Made by a program: the position numbers and the translations under genes. From positions 558,001 through 622,000 of the forward strand of contig NZ_RPOC01000001.1 in assembly GCF_003946915.1 (NCBI RefSeq): 64,000 bases of DNA, written 5' to 3'. Numbering within the stretch: position 1 is the stretch's first letter; every line of letters starts with the position of its first letter. Positions 1 to 9,216 of the stretch are shown piece after piece. Under the pieces are notes generated by a model. The model had not been told where the DNA came from, did no database searches, and was given only the letters and a program-made list of their open reading frames with translations. The DNA is from Flavobacterium ustbae (GTDB lineage: Bacteria; Bacteroidota; Bacteroidia; Flavobacteriales; Flavobacteriaceae).

Positions 1-1353
1 TTTGGGAAAGACCATCATTTTAATCAAATAAAAACGTTTCAAGATTTTCAGAAACATGTTCCTGTAAGAGATTACGAAGATTTGAAGCCTTATGTTGAAA
101 AGGTTGTAAAAGGCGAATCGGATATTTTATGGAAAGGAAAACCATTATATTTTGCTAAAACTTCGGGAACAACTTCGGGAGCAAAATTTATTCCGCTAAC
201 TAAGGAATCAATGCCTTATCATATTGAAGCAGCGCGAAATGCCATTTTGCATTATGTTCATGAAACTGGAAAAGCCGATTTTGTTGACGGAAAAATGATT
301 TTTCTGCAGGGAAGTCCAATTCTAACCGAGAAATACGGAATTAAATTTGGAAGACTTTCTGGAATTGTAGCACATTTTGTTCCAAAGTATCTTCAGAAAA
401 ACAGAATGCCGTCTTGGGAAACCAATTGTATAGACGATTGGGAAACCAAAGTCGATGCCATTGTAGACGAAACGATTAAGGAAAATATGTCTATAATTTC
501 TGGAATTCCGTCTTGGGTGCAAATGTATTTTGAGCGTTTGGAAAAGAAAAGCGGAGGGAAGAAGATAGGTGAAATATTCAAAAACTTTAATTTGTTTATT
601 TACGGAGGTGTTAACTACGAACCGTATCGCGCCAAATTTGAAAACATGATCGGACGAAAAGTGGATAGTATCGAGTTATTTCCGGCTTCTGAAGGATTTT
701 TTGCCTATCAAGATTCACAAAAAGAAAAGGGAATGTTGTTGCTTTTAAATTCAGGTATTTTCTACGAATTTATAAAAGCAGATGAATTCTTTACCGAAAA
801 CCCAAAAGTGTATACGATTGGTGAAGTTGAGGTTGGCGTAAATTATGTGTTGATTATTTCTACCAATGCCGGACTTTGGCGTTATAATATTGGTGATACC
901 GTTCAGTTTACCACTTTGGCTCCGTATCGAATTATAGTTTCGGGTCGTATCAAACATTATATTTCGGCTTTTGGAGAACACGTAATTGCCAATGAAGTTG
1001 AAAATGCTATGAAAGAAGCGGTTGCTGAAACCAATATAGTTATTAACGAGTTTACTGTTGCGCCGCAAATCAATCCGTTAAGCGGACTTCCGTATCATGA
1101 ATGGTTGATTGAATTTGAAAAAGAACCAGACGATTTTGACGCTTTCGCAGAAGCGTTGGACAATTCAATGCGCAAGCAAAATATTTATTACGATGATCTC
1201 ATTACCGGAAATGTGCTGCGAAAAGTTGTGATCACAAAAGTTTCTAAAAATGGATTTCAAGATTATATGAAATCTCAGGGAAAACTGGGAGGTCAGAATA
1301 AAATTCCGAGATTGTCAAATGACAGAAAAATTGCGGATAATCTTACAAAATAG
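1..1353 (+). CDS. GH3 family adenylate-forming enzyme (5' end outside window)
   Basis: The reading frame is open from base 1, so the gene starts upstream; 450 residues are visible of a family that is usually about 500 long. GH3 proteins adenylate carboxylic acids and couple them to an acceptor, often an amino acid; the bacterial substrates are mostly unknown. The ATP-binding stretch KTSGTTSGAK is near visible residue 53, ELFPASEGFF lies mid-protein, and the late GRIKHYIS segment corresponds to the conserved adenylate-binding region. It was probably cytoplasmic, as no signal or membrane segment is visible. A stem-loop follows the stop. Family assignment is strong; the substrate cannot be inferred from the sequence. 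Confidence 0.88.
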   Translation, partial: FGKDHHFNQIKTFQDFQKHVPVRDYEDLKPYVEKVVKGESDILWKGKPLYFAKTSGTTSGAKFIPLTKESMPYHIEAARNAILHYVHETGKADFVDGKMIFLQGSPILTEKYGIKFGRLSGIVAHFVPKYLQKNRMPSWETNCIDDWETKVDAIVDETIKENMSIISGIPSWVQMYFERLEKKSGGKKIGEIFKNFNLFIYGGVNYEPYRAKFENMIGRKVDSIELFPASEGFFAYQDSQKEKGMLLLLNSGIFYEFIKADEFFTENPKVYTIGEVEVGVNYVLIISTNAGLWRYNIGDTVQFTTLAPYRIIVSGRIKHYISAFGEHVIANEVENAMKEAVAETNIVINEFTVAPQINPLSGLPYHEWLIEFEKEPDDFDAFAEALDNSMRKQNIYYDDLITGNVLRKVVITKVSKNGFQDYMKSQGKLGGQNKIPRLSNDRKIADNLTK

Positions 1354-1377
1354 TATAATATTTTTAAGATTAAACAG

Positions 1378-1412
1378 TTTATTTATCCAATAAGTTTATA
1401 TGGATAAATAAA
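1378..1412. repeat. Perfect 12-bp stem-loop before the transposase remnant
   Basis: TTTATTTATCCA (1378-1389) is the exact inverse complement of 1401-1412, with an 11-nt loop. It lies 25 bp after the GH3 stop and just before the transposase start. It has no GC-rich stem or T-run, so it is a weak terminator candidate. A DNA hairpin bounding the IS200-like gene is an alternative; no matching hairpin was seen on the other side. Confidence 0.55.
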
Positions 1413-1417
1413 AATTC

Positions 1418-2050
1418 ATGGGTTAAGGAAAGTTTCAAAACAAATACCGAATTTCTTCAATAAGAGCCCAATGGTGGGATTATGGTTGGAACGGAGCGTA
1501 TTTTATAACAATTTGTACACAGGATAGGGAACATTATTTTGGAAAAATTCAAAATAATAAAATGATTTTATCAGAAGTTGGCATTATTGCCGATTTATTG
1601 TGGCATCAAATTCCAATGCACCATAAAAACGTTGAATTGGGTGATTTTGTGGTGATGCCAAATCATATTCACGGAATTTTGATTATCGATAAACAAAATA
1701 ATATCGATTTGGATAACGTGAATAATACGAATGACGCGAACGATGTATATACAGGGCATGCCCTGTATATACCACCGCCGTCACCGGTCATCACATTTGA
1801 AAAACCAGGTTCGCAACGTTTTCAAAACATTGGGAAAAACACCATTTCGTGTATTGTTGGATCCTATAAATCTGCGGTAACCAAACATGCCAATAGATTA
1901 GGTTATCGGCATCAATGGCAAAAATTATTTTATGATAATATCATTAGAGACAATAATCAATATCAAAGAATTTCTGATTACATTGTTTCAAATCCAGAAA
2001 ATTGGGCAAAAGATAAATTTAAGACGGAAGATAAATCAAAAATAAAATGA
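1418..2050 (+). pseudogene. REP-associated tyrosine transposase (IS200/Y1-like), stop at codon 3
   Basis: The family N-terminus is readable upstream of the first usable ATG (1562): from 1427 the frame gives KFQNKYRISSIRAQ, then WWDYGWNGAYFITICTQDRE, the typical first strand of Y1 transposases. The HUH motif follows as MPNHIHGILII. The ATG at 1418 is followed by GGT and then TAA (1424-1426), so the full-length frame is closed at codon 3. No ATG, GTG or TTG occurs in frame between there and 1562. Translation from 1562 would give 162 residues lacking the first strand. TnpA-REP proteins are single-copy, chromosomally domesticated nucleases that act on palindromic repeats. A near-intact decayed gene is the simplest reading; a rare ATT/ATA start or a sequencing error are alternatives. 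Confidence 0.72.
1745..1772. repeat. Perfect 28-bp palindrome inside the transposase frame
   Basis: The 14 bases GTATATACAGGGCA (1745-1758) are followed directly by their exact reverse complement. The palindrome is in frame and encodes roughly VYTGHALYI, between the HUH motif and the C-terminal part of the transposase. It adds a spacer to the protein without closing the frame. Confidence 0.85.
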
Positions 2051-2097
2051 TTTTATAAAAATAATATTGTAGATATAAGGTATGTATTGTATTTGCT

Positions 2098-2105
2098 TAC
2101 TTTTG
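2098..2105 (+). promoter_or_regulatory. Bacteroidota -7 box (TACTTTTG) for the DUF6909 gene
   Basis: TACTTTTG matches TAnnTTTG and ends 18 bp before the ATG at 2124. A -33 TTTG at normal spacing is not evident. Confidence 0.5.
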
Positions 2106-2123
2106 AATTATAAATAAAATAGG

Positions 2124-3803
2124 ATGAAAGAGACCAAACATATATCAAGATCTAGAGCGCAGGAATCTTCTGCGGCTATTGAAAAAATGTACATTACAAT
2201 GCGCCATTTATTCAACCGTGGTTTTTACAAACCAATGGGAGTTTCGGGCGATAGTTTAAGAGAATCATTATTAGCGTTACGTCCTGAAATTTATGGAAAT
2301 ATAGCCGAAGAAAAAGTAGAACTTAACGGACTTTTGTACGTTATTGAGCGTCTTCCAATCGGAATTGAGCAGTGTCGTTTTATCAATTTAACGTCAGACG
2401 AAGGATATTCTAAATCGCATTTTCAGCCAATTGTTCCTCCAAAAAGAAGAAGAAATTGTTACAGAATAGACGAGGAGCAAATGAATGTCGAAATCACACG
2501 TGGGCGTTCAGATATTTATGATATTCTAACGCATTTGACTTTCATTTTCATTGAATCTCATAAAATCAAAAATAGAGTTTTAATTGATGATGGAGGAGAG
2601 GTTTCTCGCGATTGGCAGAAACTGGAACAAGCCGTGATGCAGACTAAAAAACTGACTCAGATTGAAAAAGAAAAAGCGATTTCGCACGTTGCGAATATCT
2701 TGGCTAGAACTTTTGAAGAAGTTTTAGATATCTACGATGCTTTTGGTTCTGAAACTGCGCCAGATCGTTTTCTGCATGTTATCTATTGGTTAGGAAAATT
2801 AGCGATTGAAGAAATTGTCGAAAACAATAAACGTACGATTACTTTTAGTCCCGTTTTACGTGAGCGTCTAGGACATCACATACATGGAGAAGTTTGGGCA
2901 ACAAACATAAAAGAAGTTCTAAAAGCAAACGATTTGCTGAAAAGACCAATTCATGTTATTAGTGCCAATATGCACAGTGTAATGAATTCGATTTTTGCAA
3001 CGCCTTTGTTGAAAACTAAATATAAAGGAAAAACAGATTTCTTTATTTATGAAGAATTAAGCAGTTCTGGCTCTAAAGAAATTAGAGGTCAGGTTGAAGA
3101 ATTGGCTTTAAAAAACGGAATGATTTCTCTTCCAGATACTTCAGGAACCAATATCGATGTTCAGATTTTTGATACAGCCAAAGTGGACTGGTCAAAAACA
3201 GCATTTTCTCATGCCAATGTAGGCGAAGAAAAACCGGTAATTATTGTAATGGATTATGCTTTTGGAGAACAGGCTTACGAAACCATCGATGAACTTTTAA
3301 AACCTTATAAGAAAGAAACTTTACTTAACGTAAAATCGGTTTCTATTATGGGTAAAGCTGGAATTCTAGAAGGTGGAAAAGGAGACATTATGATTCCGAC
3401 GGCACATATTAACGAAGGAACGGCAGACAATTATTTTTTCGAAAATGAGTTAACGGGTTCAATGTTCGAAGGAAATGAAATTGATATTTATGAAGGTGCA
3501 ATGGTTACTGTTCTTGGTACTTCGTTGCAAAATAGAGATTTATTGAAATTTTTCCACGAATCGACTTGGGGCGTAATTGGTCTTGAAATGGAAGGTTCTT
3601 ATTACCAGAAAGCGATACAGTCGGCATCAAAAATTAGAAAAAGCGTACCTCAGGATATTAAAGTCCGTTATGCTTATTATGCGTCTGATAATCCGTTGGA
3701 AACCGGAAGCACATTGGCATCTGGAGGTTTAGGAACAACTGGCGTAAAACCTACTTATTTGATTACTATTAAAATTTTAGAACAGATTTTCAATATAAAA
3801 TAA
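2124..3803 (+). CDS. DUF6909 family protein, possible phosphorylase-like C-terminal half
   Basis: A 559-residue soluble protein without signal peptide or membrane segment. I recognise it as the DUF6909 type found in Flavobacteriaceae; no experimental function is known to me. The C-terminal half contains VSIMGKAGILEGGKGDIMIP and later GVIGLEMEGSYYQKAIQ, followed by RYAYYASDNP. The EMEGSYY stretch resembles the substrate-binding EMEG element of nucleoside phosphorylases and AMP nucleosidase, so a nucleotide- or nucleoside-related role is possible, but this is inference from short motifs. A -7 box precedes it, and the next gene starts 7 bp after its stop, suggesting co-transcription with the Wzz-like gene. 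Confidence 0.7.
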   Translation: MKETKHISRSRAQESSAAIEKMYITMRHLFNRGFYKPMGVSGDSLRESLLALRPEIYGNIAEEKVELNGLLYVIERLPIGIEQCRFINLTSDEGYSKSHFQPIVPPKRRRNCYRIDEEQMNVEITRGRSDIYDILTHLTFIFIESHKIKNRVLIDDGGEVSRDWQKLEQAVMQTKKLTQIEKEKAISHVANILARTFEEVLDIYDAFGSETAPDRFLHVIYWLGKLAIEEIVENNKRTITFSPVLRERLGHHIHGEVWATNIKEVLKANDLLKRPIHVISANMHSVMNSIFATPLLKTKYKGKTDFFIYEELSSSGSKEIRGQVEELALKNGMISLPDTSGTNIDVQIFDTAKVDWSKTAFSHANVGEEKPVIIVMDYAFGEQAYETIDELLKPYKKETLLNVKSVSIMGKAGILEGGKGDIMIPTAHINEGTADNYFFENELTGSMFEGNEIDIYEGAMVTVLGTSLQNRDLLKFFHESTWGVIGLEMEGSYYQKAIQSASKIRKSVPQDIKVRYAYYASDNPLETGSTLASGGLGTTGVKPTYLITIKILEQIFNIK

Positions 3804-3809
3804 TTGTAA

Positions 3810-4805
3810 ATGAGTACAAAAGTACCGCAGAATTTGGAAGATCAGGAAATTGATATCACTGTGATTTCAAAAAAAGTTAATGAATTTGCCGATTCTATTA
3901 AAAGATCTTTTTTTAATGGAATTCAGTCTTTTATTGTCAATTGGAAAATTATATTGACTTTAGTAATCGTTGGATTTAGTATCGGACTTTTAATTGATAA
4001 AACAAGAAAGATTTACGATCACCAGATCATTGTAATACCAAATTTTGGAAGTACGGATTATTTATACTCAAAAATTAATTTAATTGACTCAAAAATTAGT
4101 AAAGGCGACACGTTGTTTTTAAAAAATAGTATTGGTATTAAAAAACCAAAAAAATTGGTTGACATAGAAATTGAACCAATTCCAGATGTCTATAATTTTA
4201 TTACCAATAGACCAGAAAACTTTGAACTGATTAAGTTAATGGCTGATAACGGAGATATTAAAAAAATTATTAAAGAAAATATAACCAGTAAAAATTATCG
4301 CTATCATAACATTTCAGTTCGTACAAAAGACTCAATTGGCGAAAAGGAAATAGTAGAGTTGATATTGGAATTTTTGAATAAATCTGATTACTATAAAAAA
4401 ATTCAAGAGGCAAAATTGATTAATGTAAAAGATAAAATGGTGCAAAATGATTCTACAATTTCTCAAATTAATGACGTAATAAAAGAATTTTCTAAAAATA
4501 AAAATTCTCAGAAAAGCGATAAACTTGTCTATTACAACGAAAATAATCAGCTTAATGATGTAATTAGAACAAAAGGAGATTTGGTTAATGAGCAAGGAGG
4601 TTATAGAATTGAGTTGATTGGCTACGACAAAATCATTAAAGATATAAGCACAACAATAAATATTGAGAAAAAAGGAATCGTTTATGGACATGTAAAATTC
4701 CTGCTGCCATTACTGTTTATCTTTCTTTATGTATTTGTACAATTTTTTAAAGCTTTTTATAGAAAGCAGAAGCTAATTGTAGAAAACAATCAACCAATAA
4801 TTTGA
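3810..4805 (+). CDS. Wzz-like membrane protein (putative polysaccharide co-polymerase)
   Basis: 331 residues with one membrane segment near 48-66 (IILTLVIVGFSIGLLI) and a second near 293-314 (FLLPLLFIFLYVFVQFF), enclosing a large charged periplasmic region rich in Lys, Asn and Ile. This two-TM topology is that of Wzz-type chain-length determinants. Primary-sequence similarity is not obvious to me, so the call rests on topology and on the polysaccharide genes that follow. It starts 7 bp after the DUF6909 gene. An unrelated membrane-anchored periplasmic protein remains possible. Confidence 0.55.
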   Translation: MSTKVPQNLEDQEIDITVISKKVNEFADSIKRSFFNGIQSFIVNWKIILTLVIVGFSIGLLIDKTRKIYDHQIIVIPNFGSTDYLYSKINLIDSKISKGDTLFLKNSIGIKKPKKLVDIEIEPIPDVYNFITNRPENFELIKLMADNGDIKKIIKENITSKNYRYHNISVRTKDSIGEKEIVELILEFLNKSDYYKKIQEAKLINVKDKMVQNDSTISQINDVIKEFSKNKNSQKSDKLVYYNENNQLNDVIRTKGDLVNEQGGYRIELIGYDKIIKDISTTINIEKKGIVYGHVKFLLPLLFIFLYVFVQFFKAFYRKQKLIVENNQPII

Positions 4806-4884
4806 AAAAAAAATTTCTAAAACTATTTAATGGGATAGGCTTTTTTTTAAAAGTTTAAAAACTAAATTAGCCAAAAATTTTAAA

Positions 4885-5433
4885 ATGAAAACAAAACTAT
4901 TTTTTGCAAGCTTACTTTTAATAACAGTTTTTACTTCATGCAAGAAAGATGCTGTGAAAGAGGAAGTTAAACCAATTGAAATTGAGACAAAGAAAAATAA
5001 TTTTCAAGTAACTTTAACCGCAATAGTTAAAGAAGACGATAATTTTCAGCTGTATTACAGTCAAGATGCTTATGAAGTTCCTTATAAAGAAGAAAATTCT
5101 GTTTGGACAGCCGTAAAAGCAAATAGCAATCAGCAGGATATTGTGTTTAATCTGCCAGAAGATGCAATTCCAAACTACATTAGAATTGATTTAGGAACAA
5201 ATGAAAATCAAAAGGAAATTATTATTAAAAACTTTAAAATGAACTACTACAGTAAAAGTTTTGAAGCCAAAGATTCCTTGTTTTTCAATTATTTTCTTCC
5301 AAATGATTGTGTGAAAATTGTAGACAAAAAGAACGCAATACTTCAAAATATCAAAACCAAGGAAGGAAAATATGATCCGCTATTTTATTCAGAGAAAGCA
5401 CTTTATGATCAAATTCAATTAATTGTAAAATAA
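4885..5433 (+). CDS. Lipoprotein of unknown function
   Basis: 182 residues beginning with a lipoprotein signal, MKTKLFFASLLLITVFTSC, with the lipidated Cys at position 19. The mature part is a small, soluble, beta-rich-looking domain that I do not recognise. It probably sits in the periplasm or outer membrane. It lies between the Wzz-like gene (79-bp gap) and a strong terminator, so it ends the first transcription unit before the flippase; a role in cell-envelope polysaccharide handling is only contextual. Confidence 0.7.
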   Translation: MKTKLFFASLLLITVFTSCKKDAVKEEVKPIEIETKKNNFQVTLTAIVKEDDNFQLYYSQDAYEVPYKEENSVWTAVKANSNQQDIVFNLPEDAIPNYIRIDLGTNENQKEIIIKNFKMNYYSKSFEAKDSLFFNYFLPNDCVKIVDKKNAILQNIKTKEGKYDPLFYSEKALYDQIQLIVK

Positions 5434-5453
5434 ATTAGATTACAATACTACTT

Positions 5454-5481
5454 AGAGCCACAATTTTGTGGCTCTTTTTTT
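5454..5481 (+). terminator. Intrinsic terminator after the lipoprotein gene
   Basis: Ten-base stem AGAGCCACAA / TTGTGGCTCT (5454-5463 and 5466-5475) with a 2-nt gap at the apex, followed by a run of T. Confidence 0.88.
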
Positions 5482-5545
5482 CTGGTTAAATTTCGCATTT
5501 TTTGCGCCAACTTACATTATTAGGATCTTATAGCCTTATAGTACA

Positions 5546-5553
5546 TATATTTG
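5546..5553 (+). promoter_or_regulatory. -7 box (TATATTTG) for the polysaccharide operon
   Basis: TATATTTG matches TAnnTTTG and lies 15 bp before the TTG start of the flippase gene, giving a very short leader. No -33 TTTG is seen at the usual distance. Confidence 0.5.
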
Positions 5554-5568
5554 TAAAAAAATATCATC

Positions 5569-6849
5569 TTGTTTAAATCAAATTACCTCAATATATTTCA
5601 AAATAAACGAATTAAAAATTTTGTTATTTATGGAATAGGCCAGAGCATCAATCTAGTGAGTCCGCTTTTGGTAATGCCTTATTTGGTTGCTGTTTGCGAC
5701 AAGGAAGGATTGGGCAAGATTGGTGTTGGGTTTTCTTTTGCTTTAATAATGAATGTTTGGGTTGATTATGGTTCTTATATAAACGGAACCAAAGAAATAG
5801 CAATAAACAGGAGCAATGAAGAAATTATTGGCAGAAAAATAGTTTCAATTTATGTTATGAAATTGTTTTTAATTTTAATGTTATTGTTGCTCACTATATT
5901 ATTGGTTTATTTTGTTCCCTTTTTTAATAAAGAACGATCTCTTTTCTTTTTTAGCTTTTTGTATGTCATCGGTCAATTAATAAATCCTACTTGGATTTTT
6001 CAAGGTTTGGAAAATTATAAATGGATTTCATTTATAAATATAATTTCGAAAGTACTATATGTAGCTTGTGTTTTTAGTTTTATTACTATCAAAGAAGATT
6101 ATATTTATGCCAACGCTTATCTAGGAATTGGACTTGTAATTTCTAGCCTTGTTGGGCTAATTAGTCTGATAAAAAGATATAATTTGCGTTTTTACAAAGG
6201 TGTAATAAATGACGCTGTAAGGCTATTAAAAGAAGAATTTTATCTGACTTTCTCACAGCTGTTTCTTTCATTTTATCAATATATGCCTATTATGATTATA
6301 AGCTATGTGGGAGGTAATAATATGGCGGGACAATATAAAATTATAGATCAGATCGTTATGACTTTCAGGACCTATCTGCAAATGTTTTTTAATTTTATAT
6401 ATGCCGATGTTTGTCTGCAAATACACTTGAGTTTAAAAAACGGAATTTCTCAATGGGCCAAGCACAATGGCTATAATTACATATTGATTCTTTTATTAGT
6501 ACTAACGGCATTTACGTTTACAGAACCCATTTTATTATATTTCAATATTTCTTGGAGCGAATTAGAATCTATGAAATTCTTTTTCAGACTAGGATTAATA
6601 ATACCGATATTTATGGCAGTTTCTACAGCTTTAAAACTGTTGCTTTTTGCATTAGATCGCAATCACGCATACATAAATATTACGATTGGTTCTTCTATTT
6701 TTAGCCTGATTGTATTTTTTTTACTGGTAAAAAATACGGGATTACAAGGTGCTTTTATTACTAACATTATTATCGAGATCTTGGTAATAATTTTATATTG
6801 TATGGTTTTACGACCAATAATTAGATTTAGAAATAAATATGAACATTAA
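5569..6849 (+). CDS. Wzx-type polysaccharide flippase (MOP superfamily)
   Basis: 426 residues, strongly hydrophobic, with about 12 membrane segments. The N-terminus reads VSPLLVMPYLVAV then GLGKIGVGFS, the usual first two helices of Wzx/RfbX proteins, which move lipid-linked oligosaccharide repeat units across the inner membrane. The start is a TTG; no in-frame ATG precedes the first helix. The 3' end overlaps the next gene by 11 bp. It heads the polysaccharide export and assembly operon. Confidence 0.87.
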   Translation: MFKSNYLNIFQNKRIKNFVIYGIGQSINLVSPLLVMPYLVAVCDKEGLGKIGVGFSFALIMNVWVDYGSYINGTKEIAINRSNEEIIGRKIVSIYVMKLFLILMLLLLTILLVYFVPFFNKERSLFFFSFLYVIGQLINPTWIFQGLENYKWISFINIISKVLYVACVFSFITIKEDYIYANAYLGIGLVISSLVGLISLIKRYNLRFYKGVINDAVRLLKEEFYLTFSQLFLSFYQYMPIMIISYVGGNNMAGQYKIIDQIVMTFRTYLQMFFNFIYADVCLQIHLSLKNGISQWAKHNGYNYILILLLVLTAFTFTEPILLYFNISWSELESMKFFFRLGLIIPIFMAVSTALKLLLFALDRNHAYINITIGSSIFSLIVFFLLVKNTGLQGAFITNIIIEILVIILYCMVLRPIIRFRNKYEH

Positions 6850-8101
6850 AATTTACAAAAGTTTTCCGTATCAGATTTTATTTTTGCTTTGCATAGGAGT
6901 TTCTTTATTTGCAAATTACGAACTTACTTTTATCGTTTGGTCATTAACTTTATTGGTAACTGTTAAAAGAAAATATTCGGTTACAATTATTAAATATTCA
7001 TTCATTTTTCTGCTCATACTTTTAGTTGCAGTAATTTCAACTTTATTTAACAGAACTACGACATTTTTAATTATTAGGGATTTCACCTATTTAATAAAAC
7101 CAATTTTAGGATTATTGGTTGGTTACCAACTCTGCAGATTCAGTAGTAAATTGGGTTTAAAAGTAATTATTTTCACAGGCTTGGCAATTGCCGTAATGCA
7201 TTTAGGAATGCTATTATTTGCATTTGTAAAGTTTAGAACATTGAGTGTTAATCTTTTGAGAGAATATGGGGGCTATTTTAGTGATTTTGAAATTTATGTA
7301 TTGATTATCCTTATTTTTTATAAGGACTTTAAACTAGAAATTTCAAAGAGGCTGAGAATACTAATATTACTTATAGTAAGCGTATCAAGTTTTTTGTATC
7401 TGGCTCGAACCAATCTCATTCAGTTTATAATTTTATATGTTGGCTTAAAAGGATATCTTATTTTAAATAAAAACTCTTTAAAAGTACTAGCATCAGTAAT
7501 ACTAGCCACCGTTATTGGCTATGCGGCAATAGTATATATAAATCCGAAAAGAGAAGGAAAAGGAATTCAAGCATTTTTATACAAAATAAAAATTGCGCCG
7601 CAAGAAGCTTTTAAAACACGAATAAATAAAGATGACTGGAAAGATTTTAATGATAATTACAGATCTTTTGAAAATATTATTGCTGTAAAACAAGTTTCAG
7701 ATCAAGGAAATAGGGCCATTTTGTTTGGTGAAGGTTTGGGATCTACTCTTAATCTAGGAAGGAAAATCTGGACAAACGATCACGAAAACGTTCAATACAT
7801 TCCCATTGCCCACAACGGATTTATTACCGTATTCTTAAAATCAGGAATATTAGGCGTTTTATTGCTTATTATTTTTTTGGTGTTATTATATAGACAAAAA
7901 AAATCTGATATTGAAAATGTACAAGCCGTAAATTATTTATTAATTGGCTCCAGTATTTTTTTGATAGTTTCAAACTGGGTATTTTTGGGTTTTTATCTAA
8001 AATTAGACAACAAATCGATAATTATTGGGTTCTTGATTGCCCTGAGAGAGATAATGATTAGAGAATATAAAAATCAAAAAACAATTAGCGATGAATACTA
8101 A
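6839..8101 (+). CDS. O-antigen polymerase/ligase-like membrane protein (Wzy type)
   Basis: 420 residues with ten or more membrane segments and one long periplasmic loop (about residues 230-330), which contains YIPIAHNGFITVFLKSGILG. The histidine followed by N-G-(x)-L-x-x-G is the Wzy_C / O-antigen ligase signature. Wzy proteins polymerise flipped repeat units in the periplasm. It overlaps the flippase upstream by 11 bp and the glycosyltransferase downstream by 11 bp, so the three are translationally coupled. A second protein of the same class is encoded at 11175-12497. Confidence 0.82.
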   Translation: MNIKIYKSFPYQILFLLCIGVSLFANYELTFIVWSLTLLVTVKRKYSVTIIKYSFIFLLILLVAVISTLFNRTTTFLIIRDFTYLIKPILGLLVGYQLCRFSSKLGLKVIIFTGLAIAVMHLGMLLFAFVKFRTLSVNLLREYGGYFSDFEIYVLIILIFYKDFKLEISKRLRILILLIVSVSSFLYLARTNLIQFIILYVGLKGYLILNKNSLKVLASVILATVIGYAAIVYINPKREGKGIQAFLYKIKIAPQEAFKTRINKDDWKDFNDNYRSFENIIAVKQVSDQGNRAILFGEGLGSTLNLGRKIWTNDHENVQYIPIAHNGFITVFLKSGILGVLLLIIFLVLLYRQKKSDIENVQAVNYLLIGSSIFLIVSNWVFLGFYLKLDNKSIIIGFLIALREIMIREYKNQKTISDEY

Positions 8102-9212
8102 AAACACTACCAGTATTTTTGTTGACTGTCATGTTTTTGATAATGGTTTTCAAGGAACAAGAACTTACATACAAGGCTTATATTCTGAGTTACTAAAGAA
8201 AAAAGATCTCCATTTTTTCTTGGCAGCTTCAAAACCAGATAACTTAAGAGATATTTTCGGGGTACATTCAAATGTGACTTATGTCAAGTACAGCTATTCA
8301 AACAAGTTTTTGCGGTTACTTATTGATATTCCTAGTATTATAAAAAAGAATAAAATTGACTTTGCCCATTTTCAATATACCGTTTCACCGTTCAAAAGAT
8401 GCAAATATATAGTAACTACACACGATATATTATTTGTTGATTTTCCAGAATATTTTTCGTTTTTCAGCAAAATCTTAAATTCCTTTTTATACAAACAGAG
8501 TGCCAAGAGGTCAGATATTAGGCTAACAGTATCTGAATATTCCAAAGAGAAAATTCAGCAGTATTTTAAATTTTCTAATTATAATATCACTCCAAACGCT
8601 ATTGATGCTACTTTTTTTCAAGAGTATAATAAAGAACAGATTATAGCAGAAATATCTAAAAAATTTTCATTAAAAAAATATATTATTTATATAAGCCGAT
8701 GGGAACCACGAAAAAATCATCAGATGGTTTTAGAGGCTTTTGCAAACTTAAAACTATATAAAGATTACCAGCTTCTATTTTTAGGAAATGAAACGATAAA
8801 CAACCAGGAATACAACAAAGTTTTTAATTCATTAAACGATGAAATAAAAAAACAAATAACGGTTTTAAGAAACACCGATTTTGAGACAATGCTGCAATTA
8901 TTACGAGGCGCACAAGCATCTGTTTATCCTTCATTGGCAGAAGGTTTCGGAATTCCGCCTTTAGAGTCAGTTGCTGCTAAAATTCCAACAATCTGTTCCA
9001 ATAAAACGGCAATGTCAGATTTTACTTTTTTTAAGGAGTACTATTTTGACCCTTTCGATCAAACAGATTTCAATACCAAACTTCTCAAAATTTTAGAAGA
9101 AAATCATGATTCAGATTTTGAGATAATGGCACAGGAAATTAAAGCAAAATACAGCTGGCAAAAATCGGCTGAGGTATTATATGAGCTTATAAAACAACAA
9201 GAGAATTGCTAG
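8091..9212 (+). CDS. Family 4 glycosyltransferase (GT-B fold)
   Basis: 373 residues. The C-terminal nucleotide-sugar domain has ISRWEPRKNHQMVLEAF near residue 203 and PSLAEGFGIPPLESVAA near 282, the E-x7-E pattern of retaining GT4 enzymes. It has no membrane segment and should work on the cytoplasmic face, adding a sugar to the lipid-linked repeat unit. It overlaps the Wzy-like gene by 11 bp. Its stop lies 4 bp from the stop of the opposite-strand oxygenase gene. Sugar specificity cannot be read from the sequence. Confidence 0.88.
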   Translation: MNTKNTTSIFVDCHVFDNGFQGTRTYIQGLYSELLKKKDLHFFLAASKPDNLRDIFGVHSNVTYVKYSYSNKFLRLLIDIPSIIKKNKIDFAHFQYTVSPFKRCKYIVTTHDILFVDFPEYFSFFSKILNSFLYKQSAKRSDIRLTVSEYSKEKIQQYFKFSNYNITPNAIDATFFQEYNKEQIIAEISKKFSLKKYIIYISRWEPRKNHQMVLEAFANLKLYKDYQLLFLGNETINNQEYNKVFNSLNDEIKKQITVLRNTDFETMLQLLRGAQASVYPSLAEGFGIPPLESVAAKIPTICSNKTAMSDFTFFKEYYFDPFDQTDFNTKLLKILEENHDSDFEIMAQEIKAKYSWQKSAEVLYELIKQQENC

Positions 9213-9216
9213 TTTA

